Position numbers and translations under genes: made by a program. A stretch of 64,000 nucleotides of DNA from contig NZ_FOXE01000008.1 of the NCBI RefSeq assembly GCF_900115635.1, positions 89,507 to 153,506 of the forward strand. Direction: 5' to 3'. How positions within the stretch are numbered: the stretch's first letter is position 1; each line of letters opens with the position of its first letter. The notes beneath the pieces were generated by a model, which saw only the letters and a list, made by a program, of their open reading frames with translations, searched no databases and had not been told where the DNA came from. Shown here in pieces: positions 37,183-45,836 of the stretch. The DNA is from Oscillibacter sp. PC13. GTDB lineage: Bacteria; Bacillota; Clostridia; Oscillospirales; Oscillospiraceae.

Positions 37183-38285
37183 GAGACTATTGTTCTGCCA
37201 TGGACCGCTGCGGCCCGGATTCCGGGCTGGAGGAACGCCTGCGAAGGAGGGTGCTGGCGGCGGGCGGGGAACCGGCGCGGCACTGCCGGGTCTACCGCCC
37301 CCGGAGCTTTGGGCGGAAGCTGCTGCTGGCAGCGGTGATTGCGGCGGTGCTGACGGCCTCTGTGGGCGCCGCACTGACGCAGGTGCCGTGGGACACCATT
37401 TTTGCGGAGCGGTTCGGACTGGAGGCCGCGGCCTCTGAGACAGCCGCCCGGGCCTTTCAGGAGGTGAATGTCACCTCCGTCTGCGGCGACGTGACGCTGA
37501 CGGTGCGGCAGGCGGTGGGGGATGACAAGACCATCTATCTGATTCTGGATCTGCAGCTGCCCCAGGACGTGGACACAGGGAAAATCCAGGCGGTCATGGA
37601 ATCAGAGGAGCCTTCCGTCTGGATGGATACTCCGCGGGTTCGGCCTTATGCTACAGATGAGGTAACTTGGGCGGATATTCAGGACCTGACGTATGAGGAG
37701 GCGGAAGCGCTGCTGTACGGCAGCCGGTTTCCTGCGAGCGGGTATAGCGGCAGCGTCAGCGAGATGGCCTTTGACCAGGATACCAAAATCATGACCTATC
37801 TGATTTCCATGACGCTGGAGATGAAAGACCGGAGTCTGACCGACGGCCCCATGACGTTGCTGGTAGACAGCCCGGCCCTGTATCAAAATGGCGCGGTGAC
37901 GCCGCTGTCCGGCCATCCGGCCATTCTCACCTTTCAGCCGGACTATATCCAGCAGGCCCGCTTTTACCAGCTGCGGGACGGGGAGGGCAGGCTGAAGTAT
38001 GAGATTACCCTCTCTCCCTTTGCCCTGTCGGCAAAGAGCTATTTCGGGGACTATACGTCTATCGGGGAATTTGCAAAGGACGTGGTATTGGTATACCGGG
38101 ACGGCTCTGAGAAGCTCCCGGCCAAGGATCTGGGCTGGGGCGGGGGCGGCAGCCGCCCCACGGACAGCGAGGTGTTCACCACCCTCAGCTTCAGCTGCCG
38201 CTTCCATGAGATTCTGGATCTGGACGAGGTGCGTGCCATCCGGGCCGGAGACTGTGAGATCTCCATCGAGGATTGGACGGCGTGA
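37179..38285 (+). CDS. DUF4179-type membrane protein, likely anti-sigma factor
   Basis: 368 residues. A cytosolic N-terminus of about 45 residues (RDYCSAMDRCGPDSGLEERL) is followed by one transmembrane helix (LLLAAVIAAVLTASVGAAL, about 50-68) and a large outer part containing DUF4179-like sequence (FQEVNVTSVCGDVTLTVRQAVGDDKTIYLILDLQ, seen as DVTLTVRQAVGDDKTIYLIL). The ATG overlaps the sigma stop (ATGA), so translation is coupled. By context it restrains the ECF sigma factor until an envelope signal arrives; this is inference. Confidence 0.8.
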   Translation: MRDYCSAMDRCGPDSGLEERLRRRVLAAGGEPARHCRVYRPRSFGRKLLLAAVIAAVLTASVGAALTQVPWDTIFAERFGLEAAASETAARAFQEVNVTSVCGDVTLTVRQAVGDDKTIYLILDLQLPQDVDTGKIQAVMESEEPSVWMDTPRVRPYATDEVTWADIQDLTYEEAEALLYGSRFPASGYSGSVSEMAFDQDTKIMTYLISMTLEMKDRSLTDGPMTLLVDSPALYQNGAVTPLSGHPAILTFQPDYIQQARFYQLRDGEGRLKYEITLSPFALSAKSYFGDYTSIGEFAKDVVLVYRDGSEKLPAKDLGWGGGGSRPTDSEVFTTLSFSCRFHEILDLDEVRAIRAGDCEISIEDWTA

Positions 38286-38357
38286 TTCTGCGAAGGGGCC
38301 GCCGCGGAGCCGGGCGGCTTTCCCGAGGGAGCGGGCGGCAGTTCCTATCAAAAGAAT

Positions 38358-38398
38358 AAAGAAGCGCCCCGGCAGATGATCTGCCGGGGCGCTTCTTT
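38358..38398. terminator. Bidirectional terminator between the sigma operon and the trp transporter operon
   Basis: Perfect 19-bp arms (AAAGAAGCGCCCCGGCAGA and complement) around TGA, with A and T ends on each side. Confidence 0.95.
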
Positions 38399-38416
38399 GC
38401 GGCGGGAGAGCGCGGG

Positions 38417-39190
38417 TCAGTTGCCGCACTCGATGGAAATTTGGTTGAACATGGTGAGGATGTCCTCCATGGAGGTGTTCTTCTTTTCTTCACCGGCCCG
38501 GTCCAGCACCACATGACCGCGGTTCATCATGAGAATCCGGTCACCATATTCCACGGCGTAGCGCAGGTTATGGGTCACCATCATGGCGGTGAGCCGCTTT
38601 TCCCGGATGACCTTGTCGGTGAGCTGCATGATGATCTCCGCAGTTTTGGGATCCAGCGCGGCGGTGTGCTCATCCAGAATCAAAAACTGAAGCGGCGTCA
38701 TGGTGGCCATCAGCAGCGCCACAGCCTGCCGTTGGCCGCCGGAGAGCGCCCCCATTTTGACGTCCAGCTTATCCTCCAGTCCCAGCCCCAGAGACTGAAG
38801 CTGGTCCCGGTAAAAATCAATGCGTGCGCGGTTGACGCCCCGGCTCAGGCCAAAGGCCTTGCCCTTGTTGTCCGCCAGAGACAGGTTCTCCAGCATGGTC
38901 AGGTTGGGGGAGGTACCAGCCGCCGGGTTCTGATACACCCGGCCCATGGTGGCATATCGCTGGTAATCTTTCAATTTGGAGATGCTTTTGCCGCCCACCA
39001 GCACGTCGCCGCCCTCAATGGGAATGGAGCCGCAGATAATGTTCAGCAGGGAGGTTTTCCCGCTGCCGTTGCTGCCTACGATGGCCACAAACTGGCCCTT
39101 CTCCACGGTCAGGGAAAAGCGGTCGAACAGGCACTGCTCCGTAATGGTGCCGGGGTTGTAAACTTTGGTAATGTCCCGTACCTCAAGCAT
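38417..39190 (-). CDS. ABC importer ATP-binding subunit (TrpZ-like), Trp T-box operon
   Basis: 257 residues: a single ABC ATPase domain with Walker A VGSNGSGKTSLL, the signature ALSGGQRQAVALL, Walker B LQFLILDEHTAALD and switch His in MVTHNLRYA. It starts inside the end of the permease gene (8-base overlap), so the two are coupled. It powers import by the permease at 39183-40124. Sequence and gene order mirror the second copy at 42648-43442. Confidence 0.9.
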   Translation of the reverse strand: MLEVRDITKVYNPGTITEQCLFDRFSLTVEKGQFVAIVGSNGSGKTSLLNIICGSIPIEGGDVLVGGKSISKLKDYQRYATMGRVYQNPAAGTSPNLTMLENLSLADNKGKAFGLSRGVNRARIDFYRDQLQSLGLGLEDKLDVKMGALSGGQRQAVALLMATMTPLQFLILDEHTAALDPKTAEIIMQLTDKVIREKRLTAMMVTHNLRYAVEYGDRILMMNRGHVVLDRAGEEKKNTSMEDILTMFNQISIECGN

Positions 39191-40124
39191 GGATGATCTC
39201 CTCTCCCTTCTGGCCGGATACCACCAGCACCAGCAAAAACAGTACGGCGGTGATGAGCTTCATCATGTTGGCGGGAAGTCCCAGACTCAGCGCTGCCTGA
39301 ATGCAGGCCTTGTACAGGAAGCTGCCCACAATGACCGCGGTGGTTCCCTGGGGGGAGCCCAGCCACCGCAGGGGATGGAAGCCCCGCAATCCCCGGGCCA
39401 TACCCGTGCCGGTGTAAAAGTTCATCAGCGAGATGCCGATGATGACAGCCGCCAGCCCGTACACCAGCTGGCCGGTGCCCATGGTGGCAGAAAAGCTCCG
39501 CTGCTCGTGACAGACAATACAGCCTGCCAGTGCCACCAGGGCATTGGAGAGAACCAGTCCTTGAATCTTGACGCTGCCCTTGTCCTTGGCCAGGGAGGTC
39601 ACCAGGGTGGCGTTGTCGCCCACGGCCCGCAGCAGCAGGCCGGACTTGGTTTTAAAATAGGTGTCCAGCACCAGCTTTACCACAATCACCAACAGCAAGG
39701 ACACCACAAGCTTTCTCCACAGAAGGCTCATGCCACCCAGAACCGCCACAGTAGGCGCGGCGGTAAAAATGGTATCCACTGCCCGCTCCACCGTCAGGTT
39801 GGAGCCGTTGACGATGACCAGGTTGATGGAAAACAGGGCCGTCATCGTGATGATGCCCGCCAGCAGATTCCGGACTCTCAGCCGCACATGGATGAAGCCA
39901 GTGACAAAACCAGCCAGGGCTCCCACGGCCAGGGAAATGGGGAGTGTCAAATAGGGATTCACACCCTTTACCAGCAAAATGGCGGTAACGGCCGCCCCAA
40001 GGGGGAAGGTGCCGTCCACCCCCAGATCGGGGAAGTCCAGAATGGAATAGGTGATATAGACGCCGAAGGAAATCAGGGCGTAAATCAGGCCCTGGGTCAG
40101 CGTGCTGATCAGCAGGTCTGCCAT
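39183..40124 (-). CDS. ABC importer permease (TrpY-like), Trp T-box operon
   Basis: 313 residues with about eight transmembrane segments of the branched-chain/ribose permease type. Typical stretches are GVYITYSILDFPDLGVDGTF and GLAAVIIGISL. It is the membrane component that pairs with the substrate-binding lipoprotein encoded upstream. The FAH-family gene lies 22 bases upstream and the ATPase gene overlaps its end. Confidence 0.88.
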   Translation of the reverse strand: MADLLISTLTQGLIYALISFGVYITYSILDFPDLGVDGTFPLGAAVTAILLVKGVNPYLTLPISLAVGALAGFVTGFIHVRLRVRNLLAGIITMTALFSINLVIVNGSNLTVERAVDTIFTAAPTVAVLGGMSLLWRKLVVSLLLVIVVKLVLDTYFKTKSGLLLRAVGDNATLVTSLAKDKGSVKIQGLVLSNALVALAGCIVCHEQRSFSATMGTGQLVYGLAAVIIGISLMNFYTGTGMARGLRGFHPLRWLGSPQGTTAVIVGSFLYKACIQAALSLGLPANMMKLITAVLFLLVLVVSGQKGEEIIHA

Positions 40125-40146
40125 GGCGGACCCTCCTTTTTTGTGA

Positions 40147-41013
40147 TTAGCGAATGGTATTGCGCAGCGTGCCGATTTCAGAAATCGAGCATTCCACCGT
40201 GTCGCCGGGGTTTAAAAACTTGGGGGGATCAAAGCCGAGTCCCACGCCAGCGGGAGTCCCGGTGGCGATGATGGTGCCGGGCAGGAGCGTCATGCCGGCG
40301 GTCAGCTCCGCCAGCGCCTCGGCAATGGTGGTAATCAGCAGAGAGGTATTGGAGCTTTGCCGCAGTTCGCCGTTGACACGGGCGGAGATGTCCAGCGCCG
40401 GAGGATAGGCGATCTCATCCGCTGTAACAATGCAGGGGCCCATGGGCGTAAAGCCGTCCAGGCTCTTTCCGAAGTACCACTGCTTATGGCCGGTCTGCAA
40501 ATCCCGCGCGGAGACATCATTGATGACGGTATAGCCGAAGATATAATCGGCGGCTTCCTCCGGCTTTACATGCTTCGCAGCCCTGCCAATAATAACGCCC
40601 AGCTCCACCTCGTAATCCAGCCGCGTGACCAGACCGGCGTGGCTGTCGATATCGCCCTCCGGCGCCACGGCCTCGTTCACCCGCTTAGAGAAATACACTG
40701 CCACGTGCTTCTCTTTTTCAAATGCCTCCCCGTTATATTGGGCGGCCTCCCTGGCATGATCCAGATAGTTCATGCCAAGGCAGACAACGTCCTGCCGGGG
40801 ACGGGGGATGGGGGCCAGAAGCGTCACTTCCGACAAGGGGATAGACGCGCCGCTGCGCTTTGCCGCTTCAGCGGCGGAGCGCAGATCGGAGAGCGCGGCG
40901 GTTTCAATAAGGGTATTCATATCAGGATAGGAAAGCGGCAGCACAGAGGTGCCGTCTTTCGAGAGGGCTCCCACAAAGGATGCTTCTCCCCGGGAGTATG
41001 TGATTAATTTCAT
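40147..41013 (-). CDS. Fumarylacetoacetate-hydrolase (FAH) family protein in the Trp transporter operon
   Basis: 288 residues. FAH-superfamily motifs: VVCLGMNYLDHAREA, RLDYEVELGVIIG (metal-binding Glu residues), DVSARDLQ and ATGTPAGVGLGFDPP. Members cleave C-C bonds or decarboxylate/hydrate 2-oxo acids from aromatic or sugar-acid catabolism. The ATG at 41013 has AAGGAG upstream. It lies 31 bases after the substrate-binding gene and 22 before the permease gene, so it is part of the operon controlled by the tryptophan T-box. That suggests a substrate linked to aromatic amino-acid breakdown, but the reaction is unknown. Confidence 0.87.
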   Translation of the reverse strand: MKLITYSRGEASFVGALSKDGTSVLPLSYPDMNTLIETAALSDLRSAAEAAKRSGASIPLSEVTLLAPIPRPRQDVVCLGMNYLDHAREAAQYNGEAFEKEKHVAVYFSKRVNEAVAPEGDIDSHAGLVTRLDYEVELGVIIGRAAKHVKPEEAADYIFGYTVINDVSARDLQTGHKQWYFGKSLDGFTPMGPCIVTADEIAYPPALDISARVNGELRQSSNTSLLITTIAEALAELTAGMTLLPGTIIATGTPAGVGLGFDPPKFLNPGDTVECSISEIGTLRNTIR

Positions 41014-41044
41014 GAAACGTCGCTCCTTATAATGAAGATTGAAT

Positions 41045-42058
41045 TTAGGCTGCAGAAGATTCGATGGCCTTATCCGCAATATCGGAGGGAAGTGTAATCC
41101 CCATGGTGTCCAGAGCCTCCGAATTCACATAGATACCGTACTCGGAAATGGTCTCGTAAGGAAGCTCCTCGCAGGTGGCCTCACCCTTCAAAACTTTGGC
41201 GGCCATCAGACCGGTCTGAATACCCAGCTGCACATAGTCAATGCCGGCGGAGGCCACGCAGCCCAGCTTCACCTGCTCCACCTCAGATCCGTAGATGGGA
41301 ATCCCCGCCTCGTTGGTTTTTTCCAGGATGGCGGAGAGGACGCCCACCACATTGTTGTCCGTCAGGTTGGAAATGCAGGCCACCTTGTGGGAGATCAGGG
41401 TATCAGCAGCCTGGGTAACCTCTGCCTGGGCGGTGACGCCGATGGCATCAATGGTAAAGCCGTAATCGCCGCCCTTCTCCCGATACTCTTCAATGGCAGA
41501 AACGGAGTTCGGTTCGCTGGTGGTGTAGATAATGCCGATGGTCTTGGCCTCCGGCTGCAGCTGTCGGATCAAATCCAACTGGGCTTCTACCGGCAGCTTG
41601 TCGCTGGTACCGGTGATGTTGCCGGAGTCCAGCTTGGCCTCCACCGGGTCGGTGATGGCAGTGAAGATGACAGGAATGTTCTTGTCTTCGGCCGCGGCAT
41701 AGCAGGCGGTGGCTGATGGAGTTGCGATGGCAACCATCAAATCCACATCCGCAGCGGAGAAGTTCTGGCCGATCTGGACAGCTACGTTGTCATCAAAGCC
41801 TGCGTTCTCGGAGAGCACCTCCAAGTTATCGCCTTCCACAATGCCTGCCTGGGCCAGCCCCTGAAGGAAGCCCTCCCGGCAGTTGTCCAGGGAGGCGTGT
41901 TGGCCATACTGGCTGATGCCGATCTTGTAAACAGCGGCTTCCGGCTCCGAAGAGCCGTCAGAACCGGGGGCGGGGGATTCGCTGCTGCCGCAGGCGGCCA
42001 GAGACAGGGACATGGTCAGCGCCACCAGGGCGCAGGTAAATTTCTGAATAGCTTTCAT
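41045..42058 (-). CDS. ABC substrate-binding lipoprotein (TrpX-like), Trp T-box operon
   Basis: 337 residues in the 'ABC_sub_bind' family. Lipobox LAACGSS after a signal peptide (MKAIQKFTCALVALTMSLS), so it is anchored outside the membrane. The periplasmic-binding-like fold begins YKIGISQYGQHASLD; ASAGIDYVQLGIQTGLMAAK is the family C-terminal motif. The UGG-specifier T-box upstream predicts tryptophan as the ligand. It is the first gene of a four-gene operon: binding protein, FAH protein, permease, ATPase. Confidence 0.88.
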   Translation of the reverse strand: MKAIQKFTCALVALTMSLSLAACGSSESPAPGSDGSSEPEAAVYKIGISQYGQHASLDNCREGFLQGLAQAGIVEGDNLEVLSENAGFDDNVAVQIGQNFSAADVDLMVAIATPSATACYAAAEDKNIPVIFTAITDPVEAKLDSGNITGTSDKLPVEAQLDLIRQLQPEAKTIGIIYTTSEPNSVSAIEEYREKGGDYGFTIDAIGVTAQAEVTQAADTLISHKVACISNLTDNNVVGVLSAILEKTNEAGIPIYGSEVEQVKLGCVASAGIDYVQLGIQTGLMAAKVLKGEATCEELPYETISEYGIYVNSEALDTMGITLPSDIADKAIESSAA

Positions 42059-42185
42059 GACGATTTCTCCAATCTTTATCTTCAAAATAATAGTAAAGGG
42101 AATTTTGGATAGGCCGTAAACCTCACAGGCCCCGCCATCGTTTTGCGTTTATCATAAGCATCTCCAATCCTAACTCAAAAAAGCA

Positions 42186-42446
42186 ACAAAAAAAGTCCCG
42201 TCCCAATATGGGACAAGACTTTCATCCTGCGGTACCACCCAAGTTGGCGCATAGCGCCCGCTCGTTCCGCGTACGTTCATACGCGCCGCCCTGATAACGG
42301 GTGCGGTACCCGTCGGCCGCTACTGAAGCTCCCGCTTGTTCGCGCCGCCCTCACAAGTCCATTCGCCGGAAAGTTCTCTGCTGTGATCCCACCATCCACA
42401 GCTCTCTGAAAGGTGACCTGACCGGATACTCCTCTTGCTCACAGGT
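42186..42446 (-). ncRNA. T-box leader with tryptophan (UGG) specifier
   Basis: Minus-strand RNA shows the T-box sequence UGGGUGGUACCGCAGG (42226-42242), the Stem I start AAGAGGAGUA, the distal AGAGAGCUG...GGAUGGUG loop, and GCGAAUGGACUUG. In the last of these, GAA-UGG-A places a UGG specifier at 42359-42361. A terminator follows (about 42192-42222, AAAGUC.../...GACUUU with U-tract). Uncharged tRNA-Trp should turn the operon on. Confidence 0.93.
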
Positions 42447-42464
42447 TTGCTTTGATTGTTTTGC

Positions 42465-42493
42465 ATTATACGCAGGGGATGGGCAGAAGTCAA
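42465..42493 (-). promoter_or_regulatory. Promoter of the Trp T-box operon
   Basis: Minus-strand TTGACT, 17 bp, TATAAT. Confidence 0.88.
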
Positions 42494-42593
42494 TTGTCAA
42501 TTTGCACAAATTCAAGACAAGACGGGCGGAGGGACGGTCTTGCGGGTGCCACCAAGGCGAGTGGGCCGTTCCGCCAGGGCTGCTGACTCAAAA

Positions 42594-42622
42594 AGCCGGG
42601 GCGGATATAATCCGCCCCGGCT
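42594..42622 (-). terminator. Terminator of the second transporter operon
   Basis: AGCCGGGGCGGA/TCCGCCCCGGCT around TATAA, with UUUUU following on the minus strand. Confidence 0.93.
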
Positions 42623-42647
42623 GAGAAAGTACGCATGGACCTGCGAA

Positions 42648-43442
42648 TCAGGAGAGCAGCAGCTTGTCGTCGGCCTCATCAGATCCGCTGACCTTGCTGA
42701 ACAGGGCCAGCAGATCGGGAACGGTCAGCTTCTTCTTCTCCTCCCCTGCCACGTCAATGACGATTTTGCCGTCGTACATCATGATCAGGCGGTTGCCGTG
42801 GGCAATGGCGTCTTTCATGTTATGGGTGACCATCAGGGTAGTCAGATGGTTCTCTGCCACAATTTGATCGGACAGGGCCAGAACCTTGGCCGCGGTCTTG
42901 GGATCCAAGGCGGCCGTATGCTCGTCCAAAAGCAGCAGCTTTGGCTGTTTCAAGGATGCCATCAGCAGCGTCAATGCCTGCCGCTGGCCGCCGGACAACA
43001 GGCCCACCTTGCTGGTAAGGCGGTTCTCCAGCCCCAGATCCAGGTTCCGGAGCAGTTCCATATAGTCTGCCCGCTCCGTCCGGGTAATGCCCCAGCCCAA
43101 GCCGCGCCTTTGGCCGCGACGGGCCGCCAGAGCGAGATTTTCCTCGATCTGCATGGTGGGAGCAGTACCCATCATGGGATCCTGGAATACGCGGCCAATG
43201 AATTTGGCACGCTTGTATTCCGGCAGACGGGTTACATCTGTGCCGTCGATGGTGATGGACCCCTCGTCTACGGACCAAACGCCGGCTACGGCATTGAGCA
43301 TCGTGGATTTACCGGCACCGTTGCCGCCGATGACAGTGACGAAATCCCCATCCTTCAGCGTCAGATTCAAACCCCGAAGAGCCTGCTTTTCATTGACGGT
43401 GCCTGCATTAAAGGTTTTCCAGATGTTTTTCAGCTCAAGCAT
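42648..43442 (-). CDS. ABC importer ATP-binding subunit, second (Tyr/Phe-regulated) copy
   Basis: 264 residues. Walker A IGGNGAGKSTML, signature LLSGGQRQALTLL, Walker B PKLLLLDEHTAALD, switch His MVTHNMKDA. The start at 43442 overlaps the permease gene by eight bases, exactly as in the first operon. It is paralogous to the ATPase at 38417-39190. Transcription depends on the leader at 45612-45791. Confidence 0.9.
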   Translation of the reverse strand: MLELKNIWKTFNAGTVNEKQALRGLNLTLKDGDFVTVIGGNGAGKSTMLNAVAGVWSVDEGSITIDGTDVTRLPEYKRAKFIGRVFQDPMMGTAPTMQIEENLALAARRGQRRGLGWGITRTERADYMELLRNLDLGLENRLTSKVGLLSGGQRQALTLLMASLKQPKLLLLDEHTAALDPKTAAKVLALSDQIVAENHLTTLMVTHNMKDAIAHGNRLIMMYDGKIVIDVAGEEKKKLTVPDLLALFSKVSGSDEADDKLLLS

Positions 43443-44436
43443 TGCGGCCAGCCTCCTCTCCTGCTGCTGCGGAAGATCCCGCTCCATCGGCAGCTTCGGG
43501 CAGATGTTTCACATGGACATGGGTATACTTCCCCTTCCAGTAGGGAACCGCCAGGAAAATGGCCACAATGGCGGCAGACAAAATTTTCAGCATGTCAGAG
43601 TCCACCTTCAGCCACAGCACCACCTGCATCACCATGTAATAAATAATGGCGCCGAACACCACCCCCAGCATCTTCAGAGCAAAGTTGCGGAAGATGCGGG
43701 AGAACACCACCTCGCCGATGATGACGGCGGCCAGACCGATGACGATGGCTCCGCGGCCGCTGTTGATATCGATAAAGCCCTGATACTGGGCCAGCAGGCC
43801 GGAGGACAGGGCCACCAGACCGTTGGAGAGCATTAGCCCCAGCACTTTATTGAAGTCCACATTGATTCCTTGGGCCCGGCTCATATTGGGGTTGGCGCCC
43901 GTGGCCCGGATGGCACAGCCCAGCTCTGTGCCGAAAAACCAGTATAAAATAAGAATGATCACGACACAGAAAACGGCACCCCAGAAAATGGGGCTTTTAT
44001 ACCAGGGATAGCTGCCGTCAAAGAGATAGCGGGAGGAAACCACCAAATTGTAATTATCCACGCTGATGGGCTGATTGGAGCGGCCCGATCCGGTTCCCCA
44101 ACCCATAATCTTCAAATTGATGGAATACAGGGCCAACTGGGTCAAAATACCGGCCAAAAGGGCCTGGATACCCATGGCGGTATGCAGCAGGCCGGTGACA
44201 AGGCCCGCGGCCATGCCAGCCAGAAATGCACACAGCAGCGCCACGGGGACACTGTGCCCGTTGATGATCATCATAACACACACGGCACCGCCGGTACACA
44301 TGGTGCCGTCTACCGTCAGGTCCGCAATGTCCAGAATTTTGTAGGTCAGATAGACGCCGATGGCCATCACACCCCAGATCAGGCCCTGTGCCACTCCGCC
44401 CGGCAAGCTGCTGATCAGCTTTGCGAAGTCTAACAT
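43435..44436 (-). CDS. ABC importer permease, second copy
   Basis: 333 residues, eight to ten hydrophobic segments. GVYLTYKILDIADLTVDGTM and GLAAVIIGEVVF match the first permease. An insertion between helices (GTGSGRSNQPISVDNYNL) makes it slightly longer. The ATG at 44436 follows GGAGGG. The charged C-terminal tail (GAGSSAAAGEEAGRNA) overlaps the ATPase gene. Confidence 0.88.
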   Translation of the reverse strand: MLDFAKLISSLPGGVAQGLIWGVMAIGVYLTYKILDIADLTVDGTMCTGGAVCVMMIINGHSVPVALLCAFLAGMAAGLVTGLLHTAMGIQALLAGILTQLALYSINLKIMGWGTGSGRSNQPISVDNYNLVVSSRYLFDGSYPWYKSPIFWGAVFCVVIILILYWFFGTELGCAIRATGANPNMSRAQGINVDFNKVLGLMLSNGLVALSSGLLAQYQGFIDINSGRGAIVIGLAAVIIGEVVFSRIFRNFALKMLGVVFGAIIYYMVMQVVLWLKVDSDMLKILSAAIVAIFLAVPYWKGKYTHVHVKHLPEAADGAGSSAAAGEEAGRNA

Positions 44437-44495
44437 GATTGTTTCCCTCCAAATACATATAGTTAAGAGCATACAGATATCAACAGTTTAACAGA

Positions 44496-44530
44496 AAACC
44501 GCGGGAAAGGAAAGCCCTTTCCCGCGGTTT
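44496..44530 (-). terminator. Intercistronic hairpin between binding-protein and permease genes
   Basis: Perfect 15-bp arms AAACCGCGGGAAAGG and complement. On the minus strand UUUUCUGUU follows, so it is likely a partial terminator that keeps binding-protein mRNA in excess. Confidence 0.75.
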
Positions 44531-44561
44531 TTGGAGTCTTTTTGGAGAAAAAACGGGTCAA

Positions 44562-45569
44562 TCAGCCGATGGCCTCGTAGCCTTCGGGAATTGTGATGTT
44601 CAAAGCTTCAGCCAGAGTGGGATTGTACTTCTTGGTGAACTGGGGGGCATATTCCACGGGCATGGCGGAGATATCCTCGCCATCTCGCAGAATGCGGACT
44701 GCCATCTTGCCGGTGGCAACGCCCAGATCATAGTAGCTGATGGAAAGCGTAGCCACGCCGCAGCCGGCGCAGATGCCCTCCTCACCAGCCACAATGGGAA
44801 CGCCGGCAGGCTGTGCGACGTTGTTGATGGCTTCAGTGTTGGAGGCAGCGGTGTTGTCGGTGGGGATATAGAGCACGTCGCTGGCGTCGCAGGCGGCTTT
44901 GGTGACAGAGGTGACGTCATTGGAATCCACAAAGCTGTACAGCGTGCAGGTATAGCCCTCTTCTTCCAGGTATCCCTTCACGGTGTCCACCTGATACTGG
45001 CTGTTGGCCTCGGCGGAGCAATACAGCAGACCCACGGTCTTGGCATCGGGGAACAGTTCCTTGACCATGGCGGCCTGCTGATCCAGGGGGGCCAGGTCGG
45101 AAGTGCCGGAAACGTTGCCGCCAACCGTGCCGGTGAAGCCGTCAATGCCGAGCGCCACACCGTATTCGGTCACAGAGGTGCCCAGAACGGGAATCGTGCC
45201 GGTGGCGGCCTTGGCGGCCTGCAGAGCGGGCGTGGCGTTGGCGAGGATCAAGTCTACGCCCTCGGTTACAAATTGGCCGCAGATGGTGGAGCAGTTGGCG
45301 GAATCACCGGAGGCGTTCTGCTCGCTGAAAGTGACATTTTCCTCACCAAGGGCTTCCACAACAGCGTCTTTAAAGCCTTGGGTAGCCGCATCCAGCGCGT
45401 CGTGCTGGACCAGCTGGCAGATACCAATGGTATAGGTTTGCGCATCAGGTTCACTGTTTCCGGCATCGCCGGATTCTGCGGGAGGGGTGGTTTCACCGCT
45501 GCTGCCGCAGGCTGCCAAGGACAGCGCCATCAGAGTGGCCAGCGTCAGTGCAAGCAACTTCTTTTTCAT
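44562..45569 (-). CDS. ABC substrate-binding lipoprotein, second copy
   Basis: 335 residues in the same family as 41045-42058. Lipobox LAACGSS after MKKKLLALTLATLMALS. The binding domain begins YTIGICQLVQHDALDAATQG and ends with ISYYDLGVATGKMAVRIL. The leader peptide upstream points to tyrosine or phenylalanine as ligand; this is inference. It contains several Cys (STICGQF, GICAGCGVA) not seen in the paralogue. ATG 45569 has AAAAGGAG upstream. Confidence 0.86.
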   Translation of the reverse strand: MKKKLLALTLATLMALSLAACGSSGETTPPAESGDAGNSEPDAQTYTIGICQLVQHDALDAATQGFKDAVVEALGEENVTFSEQNASGDSANCSTICGQFVTEGVDLILANATPALQAAKAATGTIPVLGTSVTEYGVALGIDGFTGTVGGNVSGTSDLAPLDQQAAMVKELFPDAKTVGLLYCSAEANSQYQVDTVKGYLEEEGYTCTLYSFVDSNDVTSVTKAACDASDVLYIPTDNTAASNTEAINNVAQPAGVPIVAGEEGICAGCGVATLSISYYDLGVATGKMAVRILRDGEDISAMPVEYAPQFTKKYNPTLAEALNITIPEGYEAIG

Positions 45570-45611
45570 CGTTTCAATCTCCTTTTCATGATAAATGGAC
45601 TGCAAGAACAT

Positions 45612-45650
45612 CCTATAAAAAGCGGCCCTGTCCGAAAACAGAGCCGCTTT
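45612..45650 (-). terminator. Attenuator terminator in the leader of the second transporter operon
   Basis: RNA arms AAAGCGGCUCUGU and ACAGGGCCGCUUU around UUUCGG or similar, then UUUUUAUAGG. It starts 12 bases after the leader-peptide stop codon and before the first structural gene. An alternative pairing partner exists at 45711-45719. Confidence 0.85.
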
Positions 45651-45662
45651 CCATACCAAGGG

Positions 45663-45791
45663 TCAGCGTCTTTGAGATGGACAGTTTGACTGCTTTTGCG
45701 CATACACATAACGGCCCGCGAGGCGGACCTGACTAAAGTAATAAAAGGAGTTGGATGCGGTATGTAAGGGAAGAAAACTGCTATAACGCAT
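45663..45791 (-). CDS. Leader peptide with Phe-Tyr-Tyr-Phe control codons
   Basis: 42 residues, beginning MRYSSFLPLHTASNS, continuing with FYYF at residues 16-19, then RYVYAQ at 27-32. AAAGGAG lies eight bases before the ATG. Downstream of FYYF, GGUCCGC (45723-45729) can pair with GCGGGCC (45713-45719). The latter can instead pair with the 5' arm of the terminator (GCGGCUC, 45641-45647). This is the 1:2 / 2:3 / 3:4 logic of a classical attenuator. A ribosome stalled at the Tyr codons would cover the first strand, free the second, and prevent termination. The peptide itself probably has no other function. Confidence 0.7.
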   Translation of the reverse strand: MRYSSFLPLHTASNSFYYFSQVRLAGRYVYAQKQSNCPSQRR

Positions 45792-45836
45792 GACAAAACT
45801 CCTTTCCGCTGCAAAACAGCTTAAATTTACTTTTCC

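Noticed and set aside
45566..45814. A second frame through the leader (containing a single Trp codon next to Tyr) as the control peptide
   Set aside because: It runs through the terminator with no stop before the structural gene and lacks a ribosome-binding site; the 42-codon frame in another phase has one.
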